Positions 11,505-22,419 of a stretch of 64,000 nucleotides of DNA are shown here, piece after piece. The DNA is taken from the NCBI GenBank assembly GCA_963675135.1, contig OY776129.1, forward strand, positions 61,629,028-61,693,027, read 5' to 3'. The first letter of the stretch is position 1, and each line of letters starts with the position of its first letter. The position numbers and the translations under genes were made by a program. The notes under the pieces were generated by a model that did not search any database, was not told the origin of the DNA, and saw only the letters and a list, made by a program, of their open reading frames with translations. This DNA comes from Galeopsis tetrahit (lineage: Eukaryota > Streptophyta > Magnoliopsida > Lamiales > Lamiaceae).

Positions 11505-11541
11505 TATTAATTTTCATTATACTCATTTTTTTTAAATTTTA

Positions 11542-11813
11542 CTTCCTCCGTCCTACAACTGTTTGTACACTTACCTTATTTGTCCGTCCCACAATTGTTT
11601 GCACACCTATAAAAAGAAACTCTCTCATAAACCTCCACCCTCACAATATTCACATATTTACACAAAATGTCATTATTTTTTCCCTCTTTCCAATCACCTT
11701 TTTAATTTATTAATATAACTTTACAAAATTACCCTTCAATGCTCACTCATTACACCTTTTAAAAAAAAAAGTGTGTCCATTTTGTGATGCAAACACTTGT
11801 GAGAGAGAGGAAG
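11542..11813. mobile_element. Stowaway-type MITE
   Basis: Starts CTTCCTCCGTCCTAC and ends GAGAGAGAGGAAG with TA at both borders. The inner arms TTTGTACAC/TTTGCACAC and GCAAACACTTGTGA pair imperfectly. Its copy-2 partner is 40868-41139. Confidence 0.75.
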
Positions 11814-12312
11814 TAATAAATACTATAGACTACATAGATGAAAAAAACAATTATTTATAGGTAAAGTAAATTAATAATTTGGGCAAATAATGTTATAATA
11901 ATAAAAAAAAGATAAAGAGATGTAAATAGTACTCCATCCGTTAACATGTTTTAAGGAAAGTCAATGTATAAAGTAAAAATGTGAATAAAGTGGGAAAAAT
12001 TACACTTTTGGTCCTTTTTCATACATTTTTGGTCCTATAGTATATTTAGTTTTAACGGATGAAAATTACATAAACCGTTAAATAAGTCCTGTAAGAATGA
12101 AATTAAATCACTTTCGATCCTTTTCATACACTTTTAGTCTCATAGTAAATTTATGTTTGTTTAATGGATGCAAATTGCGCGAAAGTCACGCATCCTTTAA
12201 AAGTTAAAACACACCCATAAGCCTAACATCGGATTAAAATTTTGGTAATGTCACTAAAATTATAAAACTACCAAATGCATTTTAACAATTTGTTTAAATA
12301 ATTATTTAAAAT

Positions 12313-13753
12313 CGGTAAATTTATTTAAAATAATTGAGATTTTTTTATCAATAGAATCATTATCACAGCCCATTAAGCAAATCAGAACAACCTCTTTAAA
12401 TTTTATCTAATCGCTTCAATTTGATCCCAAAAAACCAAAATTACCCTTCGTATACAAATTTTAATAAATTTTTGAAATTATAATTTAAATCAGATATTTA
12501 ATTTCCATAATCTTCGCACATCAATGAATTCCTGAATATTAGGTCATAGAATCGGAAAGTCTCCGACTTTTCATATTTCGAATTTCCAAAATTTGATTTT
12601 GAAAAGTTCCTGCAGATTTTATCTAAACTAAAGCAAAAATAACTTTATAGTACCCCTCCTAAGATGAAAATTTAATAATATATTTCCATGATATGTGCAC
12701 TGCTCAATCCATACCTATACATGCATATATGGATATGAACTAACTAATGCATGTACGAATATGCAACACTTACTGCATAAGAGTGCCTATGACCAATGCA
12801 TTTCTGTATGCATACCTAGTTGATGCATCTGTTTAACATCTATTTATCTAAATGAAGCTATGAATATGCACTATGCATTCCATAAGTCCCTCCTGCATAT
12901 TTGACTATGCACAGACTTATGCATAATGATATAGTATATTCATTTTATATTACAATATTTGGCACCTTAGACAATCTAAATCTGTCTTTATCACAATTAA
13001 TTTACCAGTCATACGAAACTCTGTTTTTTTCTGATTGAACATGCATTTCCATAAAATCCATAATTTTATTATACTATGTAACAAGCTATTTCTGAAAATT
13101 TTGGTATCCAGTAAAAATCCTCAATTTTCTAGAGGTTTAACACTTAATATTCACATTTTAACAGTTCTAGCCAGTAAAATCTCAGAAATTATTGAACACC
13201 ACGCTAACCCAGATAACATGCAATTTACAAAATACCTACCCTTCAATTTTTCTTATCGTCTACACTTTATATTCAATATATGCGTCAGATATTGTTGTTG
13301 ATATGCATCTTGAATACAGAAAAACACATAGTTCATCGCTCTAATTTAACAGCAAACATGCATATGATCGTCGTACCTTTTCCAGTAGATTTTTATCTCC
13401 GTCGCCGGTGATTGCAGACACTTTTCTCGAAATCGGTACCTTGAAATGCAGATTTCCAGAATCCCTTAGCTTAACAAAATTAAAAGAAATAAATGGAGAG
13501 ACCTACCTTTTAGGAAAGTTTTTAAACTTTAGGAGGTGATATATTTTCGGGATTTTCGAGAATATCCATTTACGAATTGATTGGATGTTAAGTTGACTAA
13601 TAAATTTGAATTAATCAATTCGGTAATTTCAAAATATGGTGGAAGGGCATAATCGTCTCAATAAATCCATTTTGACTCTATTAGATTAAAAAAATCATGT
13701 TAGGTTCTATTAGAGAAAAGTTTGGGTGAGATGACTCTAATAGTTATTTACCC
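12313..13753. mobile_element. 1.44 kb block present only in copy 1 (MULE-like insertion or copy-2 deletion)
   Basis: Copy 2 (41940-41990) reads straight across this site. In copy 1 the block is bounded by AAAAT at 12308-12312 and 13754-13758. The ends are inverted over CGGTAAAT / ATTTACCC, followed by AATAGARTCA-like and ACCCTTC/GAAGGG motifs, as in long, eroded MULE ends. The 5 bp border repeat is too short for a normal MULE, so a microhomology deletion in copy 2 is equally possible. The interior holds many ATGCAT-like hexamers (12690-12930) and no supported gene. Confidence 0.5.
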
Positions 13754-14399
13754 AAAATAATTTGATAATCTAAAAATTTAAACAATTATATATAATATTA
13801 AAATTAAATTATTCGATTAAATCTGAAACTGATCTCAAATCAATGCAAAAAAAAAGTATTTAGCTTAATTTTGATTTATTTTTTTGTATTTTCAAATTAT
13901 ATAGGGTTAAAAATTAATTTAAATTTGGAGATTATATTTGAATATACATTATATTTTTTTAATTTGATTTTTTTGTATATTAAAATTATTTTTTAAAATT
14001 TACTTTTAAATTTGTTTTTTTTTTCAGTTTTAATATAAGAAATTTCTTCAAAAGTTATTTAAATTATATTTTTTTAGTAATTTTTAATTATATTTAAATT
14101 CTTGAATTAAAAACAAAATTTAGCTTCTATAAAAAAAAATTCAAATTATATAACTTAGTGAGATTTCTTCATGTATAGTAAAAAAATTAATATTCTAAAC
14201 TCTATTGAGTTTATTTATTTTTTATTCTATAAGTATAATTTATTATTAGTTTTAAAAATATTTTTTTAATTATAATTACTTTTTTAGAAATATTTTTTGG
14301 TCAATTAATCGAAAGAGATAAAGTAAAATAGGAGTGGAAGTAATATTTTATTTTTAGAAAAGAAAAATTAAAAAAAATGTAAGAATTATAAAATTGAAT

Positions 14400-15190
14400 A
14401 GAGAGATTATTATTTTTAAAATGGAAATAAACATAATAAAATTGAAAAAAAAATGAACAATAAAATTGAACAAAAAAGGAGTCATTGTATGTAATAATTT
14501 ATTGACATATATATTTAGATAATCAGTCCCCATCTTAAAATTACATACATCACCAAGTAAATTTGGTATTAAATGTTAATGGTACGCCCTGTACGAAGGT
14601 AAAATTAAAATTTGAACATTTTGACTGAAAAATGGTCTTGACTAACGGCACAATCCCCCGTACACAAAACCACCGCTCCAGTTCTTCAACATATATATGT
14701 TGCCTGCAAATTAATTAATGAACAAGCTTTGGAGCCCCTGAACGACAGGAAGAAAAATAAAATTTGACAAAAATAATAGTAGAAATTAGAGGTAGAAAAC
14801 TGCAAGAACAATAAATTTAAGGAGGAGCTTAGTGAGTATTACTAATAATATTTCAACCATTTAATTCTTCAAGCACCATTGAAGACAATACGATGCTAAT
14901 TTCAACACTATCTTACGAGGTCTCTATCTAAGAATATAAGGCAGCAAATTATTCAAAATATATTTTGTTGCTTGAGAAACTGTGTGAGCTTAATGAATCA
15001 GATATAGATTTAAAAAAAAAATGCGATGATTCATTAAATCACACAATTTCCGAAGCTAAAGACAATTTTAGATAATTCTTCAGCCTCAATTAACTTAAAT
15101 AAATAGAGATCCAGTAAAAAAAAGTGATGAAATTAGATCTTTTACCGGCTCCGCGTGTTTCGTCTGTACCAGATCAATAAACACCTGAAA
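14400..15190 (-). repeat. Block alpha, copy 1: diverged duplicate with hairpin and splice-like sites
   Basis: Homologous but visibly diverged from block beta (27470-28190), and near-identical to 42660-43430. It contains the imperfect hairpin core at 14970-15056. On the - strand, a 39 nt exon-like segment between TTTTCAG and GTAAAAG ends near 15143, and a CGTTCAG/GGGCTCC acceptor lies near 14735. The promoter end seen in block beta is absent here; a MULE begins at 15211. Confidence 0.6.
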
Positions 15191-15210
15191 AATAAACACA
15201 TTTCATTAAA

Positions 15211-16175
15211 GGGTAGGGCTATCAACACCCCAAACTATGTTGTTCCCACCCCATATTTTTTTTAGACAAAAATAGACTTAATTAAATTTACTAAGATATC
15301 CTTTTAAATCATTTAAAAAATGTTAAACACACCCTTAATAATATTAAAGACACCCCATGTTATACACACCCCATACTTAAATTATACCCCTCATTTAACC
15401 CTCATTCATCTATTTTTACTTTTACGTACAACAAAAAATCACTCCATTTTAAAACCCTTCTCCATGCATAAATCATACCACCATAAACCCTCATATGATG
15501 ATATAATCACAACAAACATAATTATGGAAGAAGAAAAAGTGATGGAGAAAATTAATGTAATTATATTTAATGTTTTTTACACTTTTTTTTTACACTTTAT
15601 ACCATTTTTTTAGTGGTAGCAGTCGCGACATGTACGACCGACATCGTGGCCGAACACATCATTGTACGTACGGCCATATTGGCCGCACACATCTGTGAGT
15701 GTACGGTCACAACCGGCCGAACGCAATCTGCATGAATTTTTTTTTGGTTAAGTAGTGTACGACCACAACTGGCCGAACACACTTGGATGTGTACATTGTG
15801 TACTGGCCGAACATATCCATAGCCGTACATTAGATATTGGCCGAACACTTCCATGTGTGTACATGAAGTTGTGGCCATACAGTCTGTATAATGCAGTTTT
15901 TTAATTGTGTTTTAATATTTTAATTTGTTGTTGGTTCGTTTGGGGGTGAGGGAGAAGAGAGACACGGTTCTTTTTGTTTTTAGGGGGAGAGAATGGATGG
16001 GGTGTGTATAGTATTGTGTAAGAAGATAAATTATTTTAACTTTTAAGTAAAAAAGGATAGAAAATTAATAAATTGGGGTGTGTTTAGTAAAAAAAATGGA
16101 ATTTTAAATTTTATTGGGGTGTGTTTAACATTTGGGGTGGGAATAACACAATTTGGGGTGTTGATAGCCCCTCCC
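15211..16175. mobile_element. MULE with GGCCGAACAC internal repeats
   Basis: The ends are inverted: GGGTAGGGCTATCAACACCC on the left, GGGAGGGGCTATCAACACCC as the reverse complement of the right; similarity continues about 35 bp. A perfect 9 bp duplication TTCATTAAA lies at 15202-15210 and 16176-16184. Inside, 15640-15885 holds about seven irregularly spaced TGGCCGAACAC-like motifs alternating with GTGTAC. A shorter sister (230 bp internal deletion) is at 43451-44173, so insertion predates the large duplication. Confidence 0.9.
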
Positions 16176-16307
16176 TTCATTAAATTATACTCCCTACTCA
16201 TATTTACCCATGTGTCATTACTTTTTCACACTCAATCTACCCTTTACTTTATTCATAAAATTTTACAAAACTACCCTCAAAACATCACTCATTACACCTT
16301 TTCTTAT

Positions 16308-16946
16308 GGGGTAGGTCTCCTGTAGACCCAATTCCTTATAAAGAATTTAGTCCATTTTAAAAAATGGGTAGGATCAATAATAAAAATAAAATACGCGAAA
16401 AATATGTATGTTAATTGATGTAGCTCAAACGGTTGGGCATAGTCTATTTTACTTGCATTTTACAATTTTTTAGCATGTTATTTTGCAATGTTTGCAATAA
16501 TAATTTCAATTATAATGACATACACTTTTTAGTGATGTTATGTTACACATTTTAGATATATTTTGTTGCAATTTTCAGTTGTAGATTGTGTTGCACTTTT
16601 TAAGTATATTGACATGCACTTTTTAATAATATTGTGTTGCACTTTTTAGTTATACTAACTTTTACTTTCTAGTTATAATGACTTACATTTTTCATTAAAA
16701 GTTGTGTTGCACTTTTCAATTATAGTGACTTACACTTTTTAATAAAAAAATGTGTTACACTTTTTAGTAATATTGACTTACACTTTTCAACACACACATT
16801 TTCGAAAAAAAATTATCAATAAAAAAAAATAACAAAAAAAAAAATAATAATAATAAAAAAAAAATTGACCTAAGTCAAAAAATTTAGGGTTGATCAAGTC
16901 AACTCAATTTCTTATAAGGAATTGATTCTATATATAAGACAAATTC
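16308..16946. mobile_element. MULE-like foldback element nested in an older Stowaway MITE
   Basis: The left end GGGGTAGGTCTCCTGTAGAC and right end pair imperfectly, sharing a CAATTCCTTATAA segment. The flanks TTTTCTTAT (16299-16307) and CTTTCTTAT (16946-16954) match at 8 of 9 bp. The surrounding DNA (16186-16300 and about 16955 onward) is a split Stowaway MITE. The interior is a roughly 35 bp periodic run of GTTGCACTTTTTAGT...GACTTACACTTTT, also found in the foldback at 10524-10771. Confidence 0.6.
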
Positions 16947-16989
16947 TTTCTTATACATTTTTTAAATTGTGTGTTCACTACAAAAATGC

Positions 16990-17380
16990 TCGTTTATGCC
17001 GACGGACGTATACCGACGGAATTGAAAGTCAGAAGACTCTGCCGACTGAATTCAATTTCCATCGGCTTTCCCGACGGAATGCCGACGGAAATGCCGACGG
17101 ACACTCAGAACTCTCTACACGGTGTCGTTTTTGGGTCACCGGCCGACGGATTTTTCAGTCGGTATTGTAAATTAGGGTTACCGACGGATATTTTCCGTCG
17201 GTAACCGCGCCATATTATTGGCCCCTCGCGTGATAATTTTAAACGGGCGCGGATATATTTAAATTCGCCCTTACCGACGGAACTTTCCGTCGGTAACCGA
17301 CCCGCATTAACAAACCGCCTCTTGACCGACTCCCAAAATTAAATGTGGTCATTACCGACGGAAATTTCCGTCGGTAAAGG
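16990..17380. repeat. CACTA left subterminal repeats
   Basis: About a dozen CCGACGGA or TCCGTCGG motifs, several as palindromes. The clearest is the 26 bp perfect palindrome at 17352-17377 (TTACCGACGGAAA and its mirror). In this superfamily such repeats are binding sites for the TNPA-type protein. The element's leader and a probable leader intron (about 17545-18331) follow. Confidence 0.85.
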
Positions 17381-18331
17381 CAATTTTTTTTTTTTTTGTA
17401 TATAAACTGAAGAACAAATTACATCTTTCTCTTTCGAGAGAAAGAAAACCTCCCCCCCCCTCCTCCCTGTTTCGTTTTCGTTCGTCTTCATCGCGCGAAG
17501 AGGCTCTGCCGAGGTGATCTCTCGACTCGATTAGAAAATCTATACGGTACGCTTTCTTAATTTGTTAGTAATTAATTTTTAAGTTATATTGTATTGCCTA
17601 TAATTATGAATTAAATTGCATGTGTTAATTTAATTTGTTATATAGATTAATATGAAATTGTTTGTAGTTGATGTATATAGTTAATTAGTTTGAATGTATG
17701 TAGTTGATATTGTAAGTGGATAATTGCCTATATATAGTTGATGTATATAGTTATTTATAATAAATTGATGTGATTTGTTAAGATCGATATTGCATGTTGT
17801 GCATAATTGATGTTATATATATAGTGGATATTATTGTTTAATTTGCATATATGTTGGAGTGGAGTTAATTACATAATTAAATTATGATATTGTACGTTAT
17901 AATTAGCTAGATTAATATTGTTGATTTACTAATTATGAAATTATTGATTAAATTAGGGGCTTTGTTAATTATATTAGGAAATTGTTATTTTAAAGTTAGA
18001 AAAAATTGTTACTAAATTTATTAGGTTATAGATTGTTAATTAAAATAGAAAATTGTTAATTAAAATTGGAAATTATTGAATAAATTAGTTATTGTTGAAT
18101 AAAATAGGAAATTATTTATTAAAATAGGTTATTATTGATTAAATTAGGTATTGTTGATTGACTAAAAAAAATTATTTATTAAAATAGGTTATTATTGATT
18201 AAAATAGGTTATTATTTAGGGATTAAATTTTAATTTATTAGATTATTGTTTTTTATTAAATTAAGAATTTTATTATTAATTAATTAGTATTATATATATA
18301 ATTTATTAATTTAAATGTTTAAATTAAATAG

Positions 18332-19974
18332 ATGACTGGAAATGGTGCTGGTGCCTCTGGTGGCTCGGGATCTCACGGGGCCTCCGGGTCACGTAGCCGA
18401 TCAAGGAAGAGCCGATCCAAACTTAGACCCGAGGCGCCGGCGCCTATACTGCCACGAACACCATTATCGTCGCCTCCGCCACCCATTCCACACCCGTCGC
18501 CTCAGCCGTCGTCTCATTCGTCTGTCCGGGACCATCCTGCTGTTCCTTCTCGGGATGGCCGGGAGCGCGTTTGGGTTACAAGTGGAGGAGTGTAAGTAAT
18601 TAAATACTTTTATTGTTTAATAATTAATAATTAATTTCGCATTCGTTTTAATTTATAATGTGTTTTGTTTGTTAATTAATGTCACAGATTGTTACCTGGT
18701 AACGAGGTCTCCAGGGCATGCACGATTGCTTTTGGCTCTTTATCGATCTCTGTGGGTGCAATTACCTAGTCGAAGGTCCCAAAACAAAATAAGTTAGCGT
18801 ACTTCGAGGAATTTCAGGTAGTAATTAATTACTTAATTATTTAATTAATGTTTGTTAATTTGTTCAATAATAAACAATTTATTATATGTGCAGAAACAAG
18901 CCACTTGGGATCGGAATATGTACTCAGACCAGGCTATGTTCAGGTATTTCAGTAAATTGGCGCAAGAGCGGTATAAGGATTTAATGTACGAATGGAGAAT
19001 GGCATGGCAGAGCGATTGGACGACGCAGAGCTTGGGTAAGGATGATAATGATGTTGTGTTGTGGGATTCATTGACGAGGGAGTGGCTGGATCCTGAGTAC
19101 ATCAGGAAGTGTGAGATTGCTAAGGCCAACCGGAGATCCGACGTTGGGGGTGGGATGTCCAGGCATCGGACTGGAGCCCGGTCCATCCTTGAGCAGTCGA
19201 TGGTCATTGTAAGTGTTTATTAATTTTTTAATTAATTTCAATAAATTTAATTATATATTTAATATATATAATACATAAATTTAATTATTAGGAACGGGAT
19301 ACGGGGCGTGTACCCACTCACTTGGACCGGATGAGCATTGCTCATCCGTTTAATGCTGATACACAACAATCCACATACGGGCGCACAACTAACCTCCACG
19401 TAAGTAATAAAATTGTTTAATTAAATACATTTTTTTTATAATTTATTCTATTAATTTAAAATTATTAATTATGTAGTTGGAGATGAACCGGAGGATGGCC
19501 GAGATCAGAACTCAAGTCGACCCTACTCAAGCTGGAACCAGCAGTGCCCCTACAGTCGAGGAGGTGGACCGGGCTTATTTGGAAGTTGCCCCCACCACCC
19601 GCGGACGAGTTCTGGGCCTTGGTCGTATGAGCGCTGATGTCAGGTCCGGCGCTGGTCCGTCCCAGACGGCATCGCAGGGTTCCGTATCTTCCACCCCAAC
19701 TCCTGATATGATGTCACAATTCAACCATTACATGCATGTGATGCATATGAATATGGGTCGAGAGTTGGGGTGGTCGGACGAGAGGATCGAGGAGGTTTAT
19801 CAGAGAACCATGCAAGCTCCTCCACCGACGGCCAACGTGAACGTGTCTGTTCCCCCAGCCCCCCCAGCCCACTCAGCCTATGTCCCGACCATGCAGCAGG
19901 ATGATGACATCATGGGTCAGCAATTCGGTGGTGGCGCCGACGTTGATATTGATTTGTGGAACTTTGGTGAATGA
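18332..19974 (+). pseudogene. TNPA-like (Ptta/En/Spm, Transposase_24-type) gene with nonsense codon
   Basis: A five-exon model keeps frame: 18332-18591, 18688-18817, 18894-19208, 19292-19399, 19477-19974, all with GT-AG borders. The N-terminus is Gly/Ser/Arg- then Pro-rich. Exon 3 has the family segment with conserved Trp residues and EYIRKCEIAKANRRSD, followed by a Gly/His/Arg stretch. Exon 5 has VEEVDRAYLEVAPTTRGRVL, then a Gln/Pro-rich tail. In exon 2 a TAG at 18767-18769 interrupts the frame just before SKVPKQNK, where relatives commonly have Trp (TGG), so one base change explains it. The product normally binds the subterminal repeats. Exon borders are predictions. Confidence 0.7.
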
Positions 19975-20400
19975 GTGTCTCTGAACAATTTATTTTTTAT
20001 TTCTGTTGAACAATTTTATTTTTATGTCTCGTAGAACTATTTATTTTTATCTGAACTATTGTTGAACTATTTACTTTTATGTTTAAGTATTAGTTGTTTA
20101 ATTTTAGTTATGTGTGTTTTATGTGTTAAGAATGTGTATATTAATTTTAGTTATGTTTTATGTGTGATTTTGGATGTTATCTGTATTGGATCTTCATTTA
20201 TGTTTGAATGTACTCTGTTTTTTCATGTTTGTGTTTATGTGAATGTGAATGTGATGGGAGACTCTATGTGATAGATAAACAACATTTTCATTGAAAATTG
20301 CCTTGAAGAAAGGCTGTTGTTGTGGTTACATTACATGCATACACTTAGCATTACATAAACTTAGCAATACATATTAGAGGCATAAATTTAGCAATACATA

Positions 20401-20853
20401 TTAGAGACATAAACTTAGAATTACATCCAGCCTATAAATTTGAACATATAGGGTAGAACACATAATATTATGGCCATGATACCTCTGCTTCTTTAGCTCT
20501 TGAACTTGTCCAGCTTGAAATTCTACTTCTGATGTTAGGTGGTCAGATGAATCCTTATAGATTTCACCAACTACTTTTGCATTATTCAGCTTGTTGTTGA
20601 GCTCTTGATTTTCAAGCAAAAGTGAGTCAATTCTCCTCACCATGCCCGGAAACATTCCGTGTGAACACGTTCCTTGTCCGTGGATTTCGTGTTCATCGGC
20701 CCAAACAAAAAAGGAGCATCCAAGACCACTTAGTGAATCTGGGCAAGTATAAAATAGTCTACCTCTGCTTTTTTCTTGCTTCAAAATGCACACACGAGCT
20801 TCTTTTCCACAATGGCATACCACAATTTTCATGAATGTGGAAGATGAAGACAT
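20401..20853 (-). CDS. GRF-type zinc-finger protein of the CACTA element
   Basis: A 150-residue frame convergent to the TNPA-like gene. Residues 13-52 carry the GRF zinc-finger pattern: CHCGKEARVC, then GRLFYTCPD, then GCSFFVWADE. A probable coiled coil follows at about 73-120 (heptad-like Leu/Glu/Asn). GRF fingers bind nucleic acid and such small ORFs recur inside plant transposons, so this is probably an element gene rather than a host gene. The last 25 residues lack similarity and the true 3' end may differ. The frame is intact although neighbouring transposase genes are broken. Confidence 0.65.
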   Translation of the reverse strand: MSSSSTFMKIVVCHCGKEARVCILKQEKSRGRLFYTCPDSLSGLGCSFFVWADEHEIHGQGTCSHGMFPGMVRRIDSLLLENQELNNKLNNAKVVGEIYKDSSDHLTSEVEFQAGQVQELKKQRYHGHNIMCSTLYVQIYRLDVILSLCL

Positions 20854-20954
20854 GAGTTTCTGTATTTTTTTTTATTTTTTAATGTTTGTTAAGAAGTAGG
20901 TTGTTTTGAGTGTGTATATATTTTTCTGTAATTTTTTTTTTATACGCGTCTTTT

Positions 20955-21172
20955 ACCGACGGAAAGTCATTCCGTCGGTATAGACACATGTTCAATGCCG
21001 ACGGATAATTTTCGTCGGCAATGTAAATACCGACTGAAATTTGTTCAACGGAATCTGACTGATTTGACATACATTTGAAATCGTTGGTACCGACTGAAAT
21101 TATCCGTCGGTATTGTCAATACCGACGGAATTTAGGCGCGCGATATACCGACGGACTGACATTTCCGTCGGC
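20955..21172. repeat. Second block of CACTA subterminal-type repeats
   Basis: About ten ACCGACGGA/TCCGTCGGT motifs like those at 16990-17380. The block is followed by GGCATGTAGTATTG, which resembles a decayed CACTA right end (TGTAGTG). Either the first element ended here and the transposase gene belongs to a second one, or these repeats are internal promoter sequence of one element. Confidence 0.7.
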
Positions 21173-21437
21173 ATGTAGTATTGAAAAATGATCCAGAACC
21201 TCAAAACACGAGAAAATTTTGGAGTGGAGCAAAAAATTAAGGTAAAAATTTGGAGTGGAGCGAAAATTTAAGGTATGTTTTTCTATTAAGTGTACATAGT
21301 TTTACTGCAATTAATTTTTATGAAATGTATATAGTTTTATAACTTTTAGTGTTTAATTTTTATGAAATGTATATAGTTTTTACTTTTAGTGTTTAATTTT
21401 TAGTGTGTAACTTTAATTTGGTCAAATTGTTTAACAG

Positions 21438-22419
21438 ATGGATTTGCCGGATCGTCGGTGGATGTATTGTACTCCTAGGCTCGTTTTAGGAAATGTGAAT
21501 GTTGAATTTTATGATAAACTCGTGTCATTTGTTGAATTTGCAAAGCTACACCCACATTACATGTCTGAGGATTGTATTAGGTGTCCGTGTAATGCTAAGA
21601 AATGTAAGAATTGATCATTTAAAAGCATTGATGAAGTCTTATGCCACGTTATTATGAATGAGTTCGTTGATAATTACTATAATTGGACAAGTCATGGCGA
21701 ACAACGGTGGCCTTATAATTTTGATCAAGTCTTGTACTATTACACTACTGCAATTTATGAACAACCAGTACACGTTGAGCATGTCGGCACCAGTAACGAT
21801 CAAGAGTTTGGGGTGGAAGAACCCGATATGTATTAAACAATGGTGATGGAAGCCGGTATGTCAAATATAGAGGAGGAACCAACGGATGAAGCATTTCAGT
21901 TTTATGAGATGCTAAATTAGTCGATCAAGATTTGTACCCAGGGTGTGATTCTCATTCTCAGTTGTCATTTAATGCTCGACTTATGGCTATCAAGACGGAG
22001 AACAAGCTATCTAACAGAGCAAATGACACAATTATGCAGTGAGATTTGTCCTGTCGATAATAAAGTATCTACGACGTTTCATCAGAGCAAACAACTGATG
22101 AAGAATATGGGTTTGCCGGTTGAGAAGATTGATTGTTGTGTGAATGGTTGCATGTTATACTGGGGTGATGACGATAGCGATCTTCTTATGTGTAGAATGT
22201 GTGGCCATCCCCGGTACAAAGAGCCACGACGGAAGGGACCAGGTGGTCAATCGAGCAAGACAAAAAAGAAAGTGCCACATAAGAGGATGTATTATCTTCC
22301 TATCATTCCTGGTTTAATGAGATTGTTTCAATCTAGTGCTACAGCTCAACACATGACGTGGCATGCAAGAAATTCTGAAGATACTGAGGCTGGGGATATG
22401 AGACATCCGTCCGACTCTG
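21438..22419 (+). pseudogene. TNP2-like CACTA transposase, N-terminal part, broken
   Basis: ATG at 21438 follows TTTAACAG. The first 58 codons (MDLPDRRWMY..., IRCPCNAKKCKN) match the transposase-associated N-terminal domain. A TGA at 21612-21614 then stops the frame, but similarity continues (SIDEVLCHVIMNEF..., YNWTSHGEQ). Frame changes follow near 21830-21960 and 22030. From about 22045 the frame reads KVSTTFHQSKQLMKNMGLPV, CMLYWGDDDSD, CRMCGHPRYK and VPHKRMYYLPIIPGLMRLF, all typical of Transposase_21. It ends at MRHPSDSE, where the element is cut. Only the N-terminal third or so is present and it cannot be functional. Confidence 0.85.

Larger units (their letters stand above)
16976..22419 (+). 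mobile_element. CACTA (En/Spm) transposon, 3' end deleted
   Basis: The left terminus CACTACAAAAATGC is the CACTA signature. It is followed by subterminal ACCGACGGAA/TTCCGTCGGT repeats. It carries a TNPA-like gene, a GRF zinc-finger ORF on the other strand, a second block of subterminal repeats and a TNP2-like transposase gene. The sequence stops mid-transposase at 22419, with no right terminal repeat, and joins tandem-unit sequence. An 80 bp segment (16896-16975) is repeated at 22420-22499 because the junction re-enters another unit. Absent from copy 2. The inner repeat block at 20955-21172 raises the possibility that two related elements are joined. Confidence 0.88.

Noticed and set aside
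14941..15060. + strand reading AANYSKYILLLEKLCELNES in block alpha as a protein exon
   Set aside because: Short, broken immediately downstream, no family match, and the sequence is better explained as one arm of an inverted repeat.
15597..15878. 93-codon - strand frame with repeated VRPV-type segments
   Set aside because: Produced by the GGCCGAACAC repeats in the MULE; disrupted in the copy-2 sister.
20059..20271. 70-codon Cys/Val-rich frame after the TNPA-like gene
   Set aside because: Repetitive TGTGTTTATGTG-type sequence in the 3' region of the CACTA gene; no similarity.
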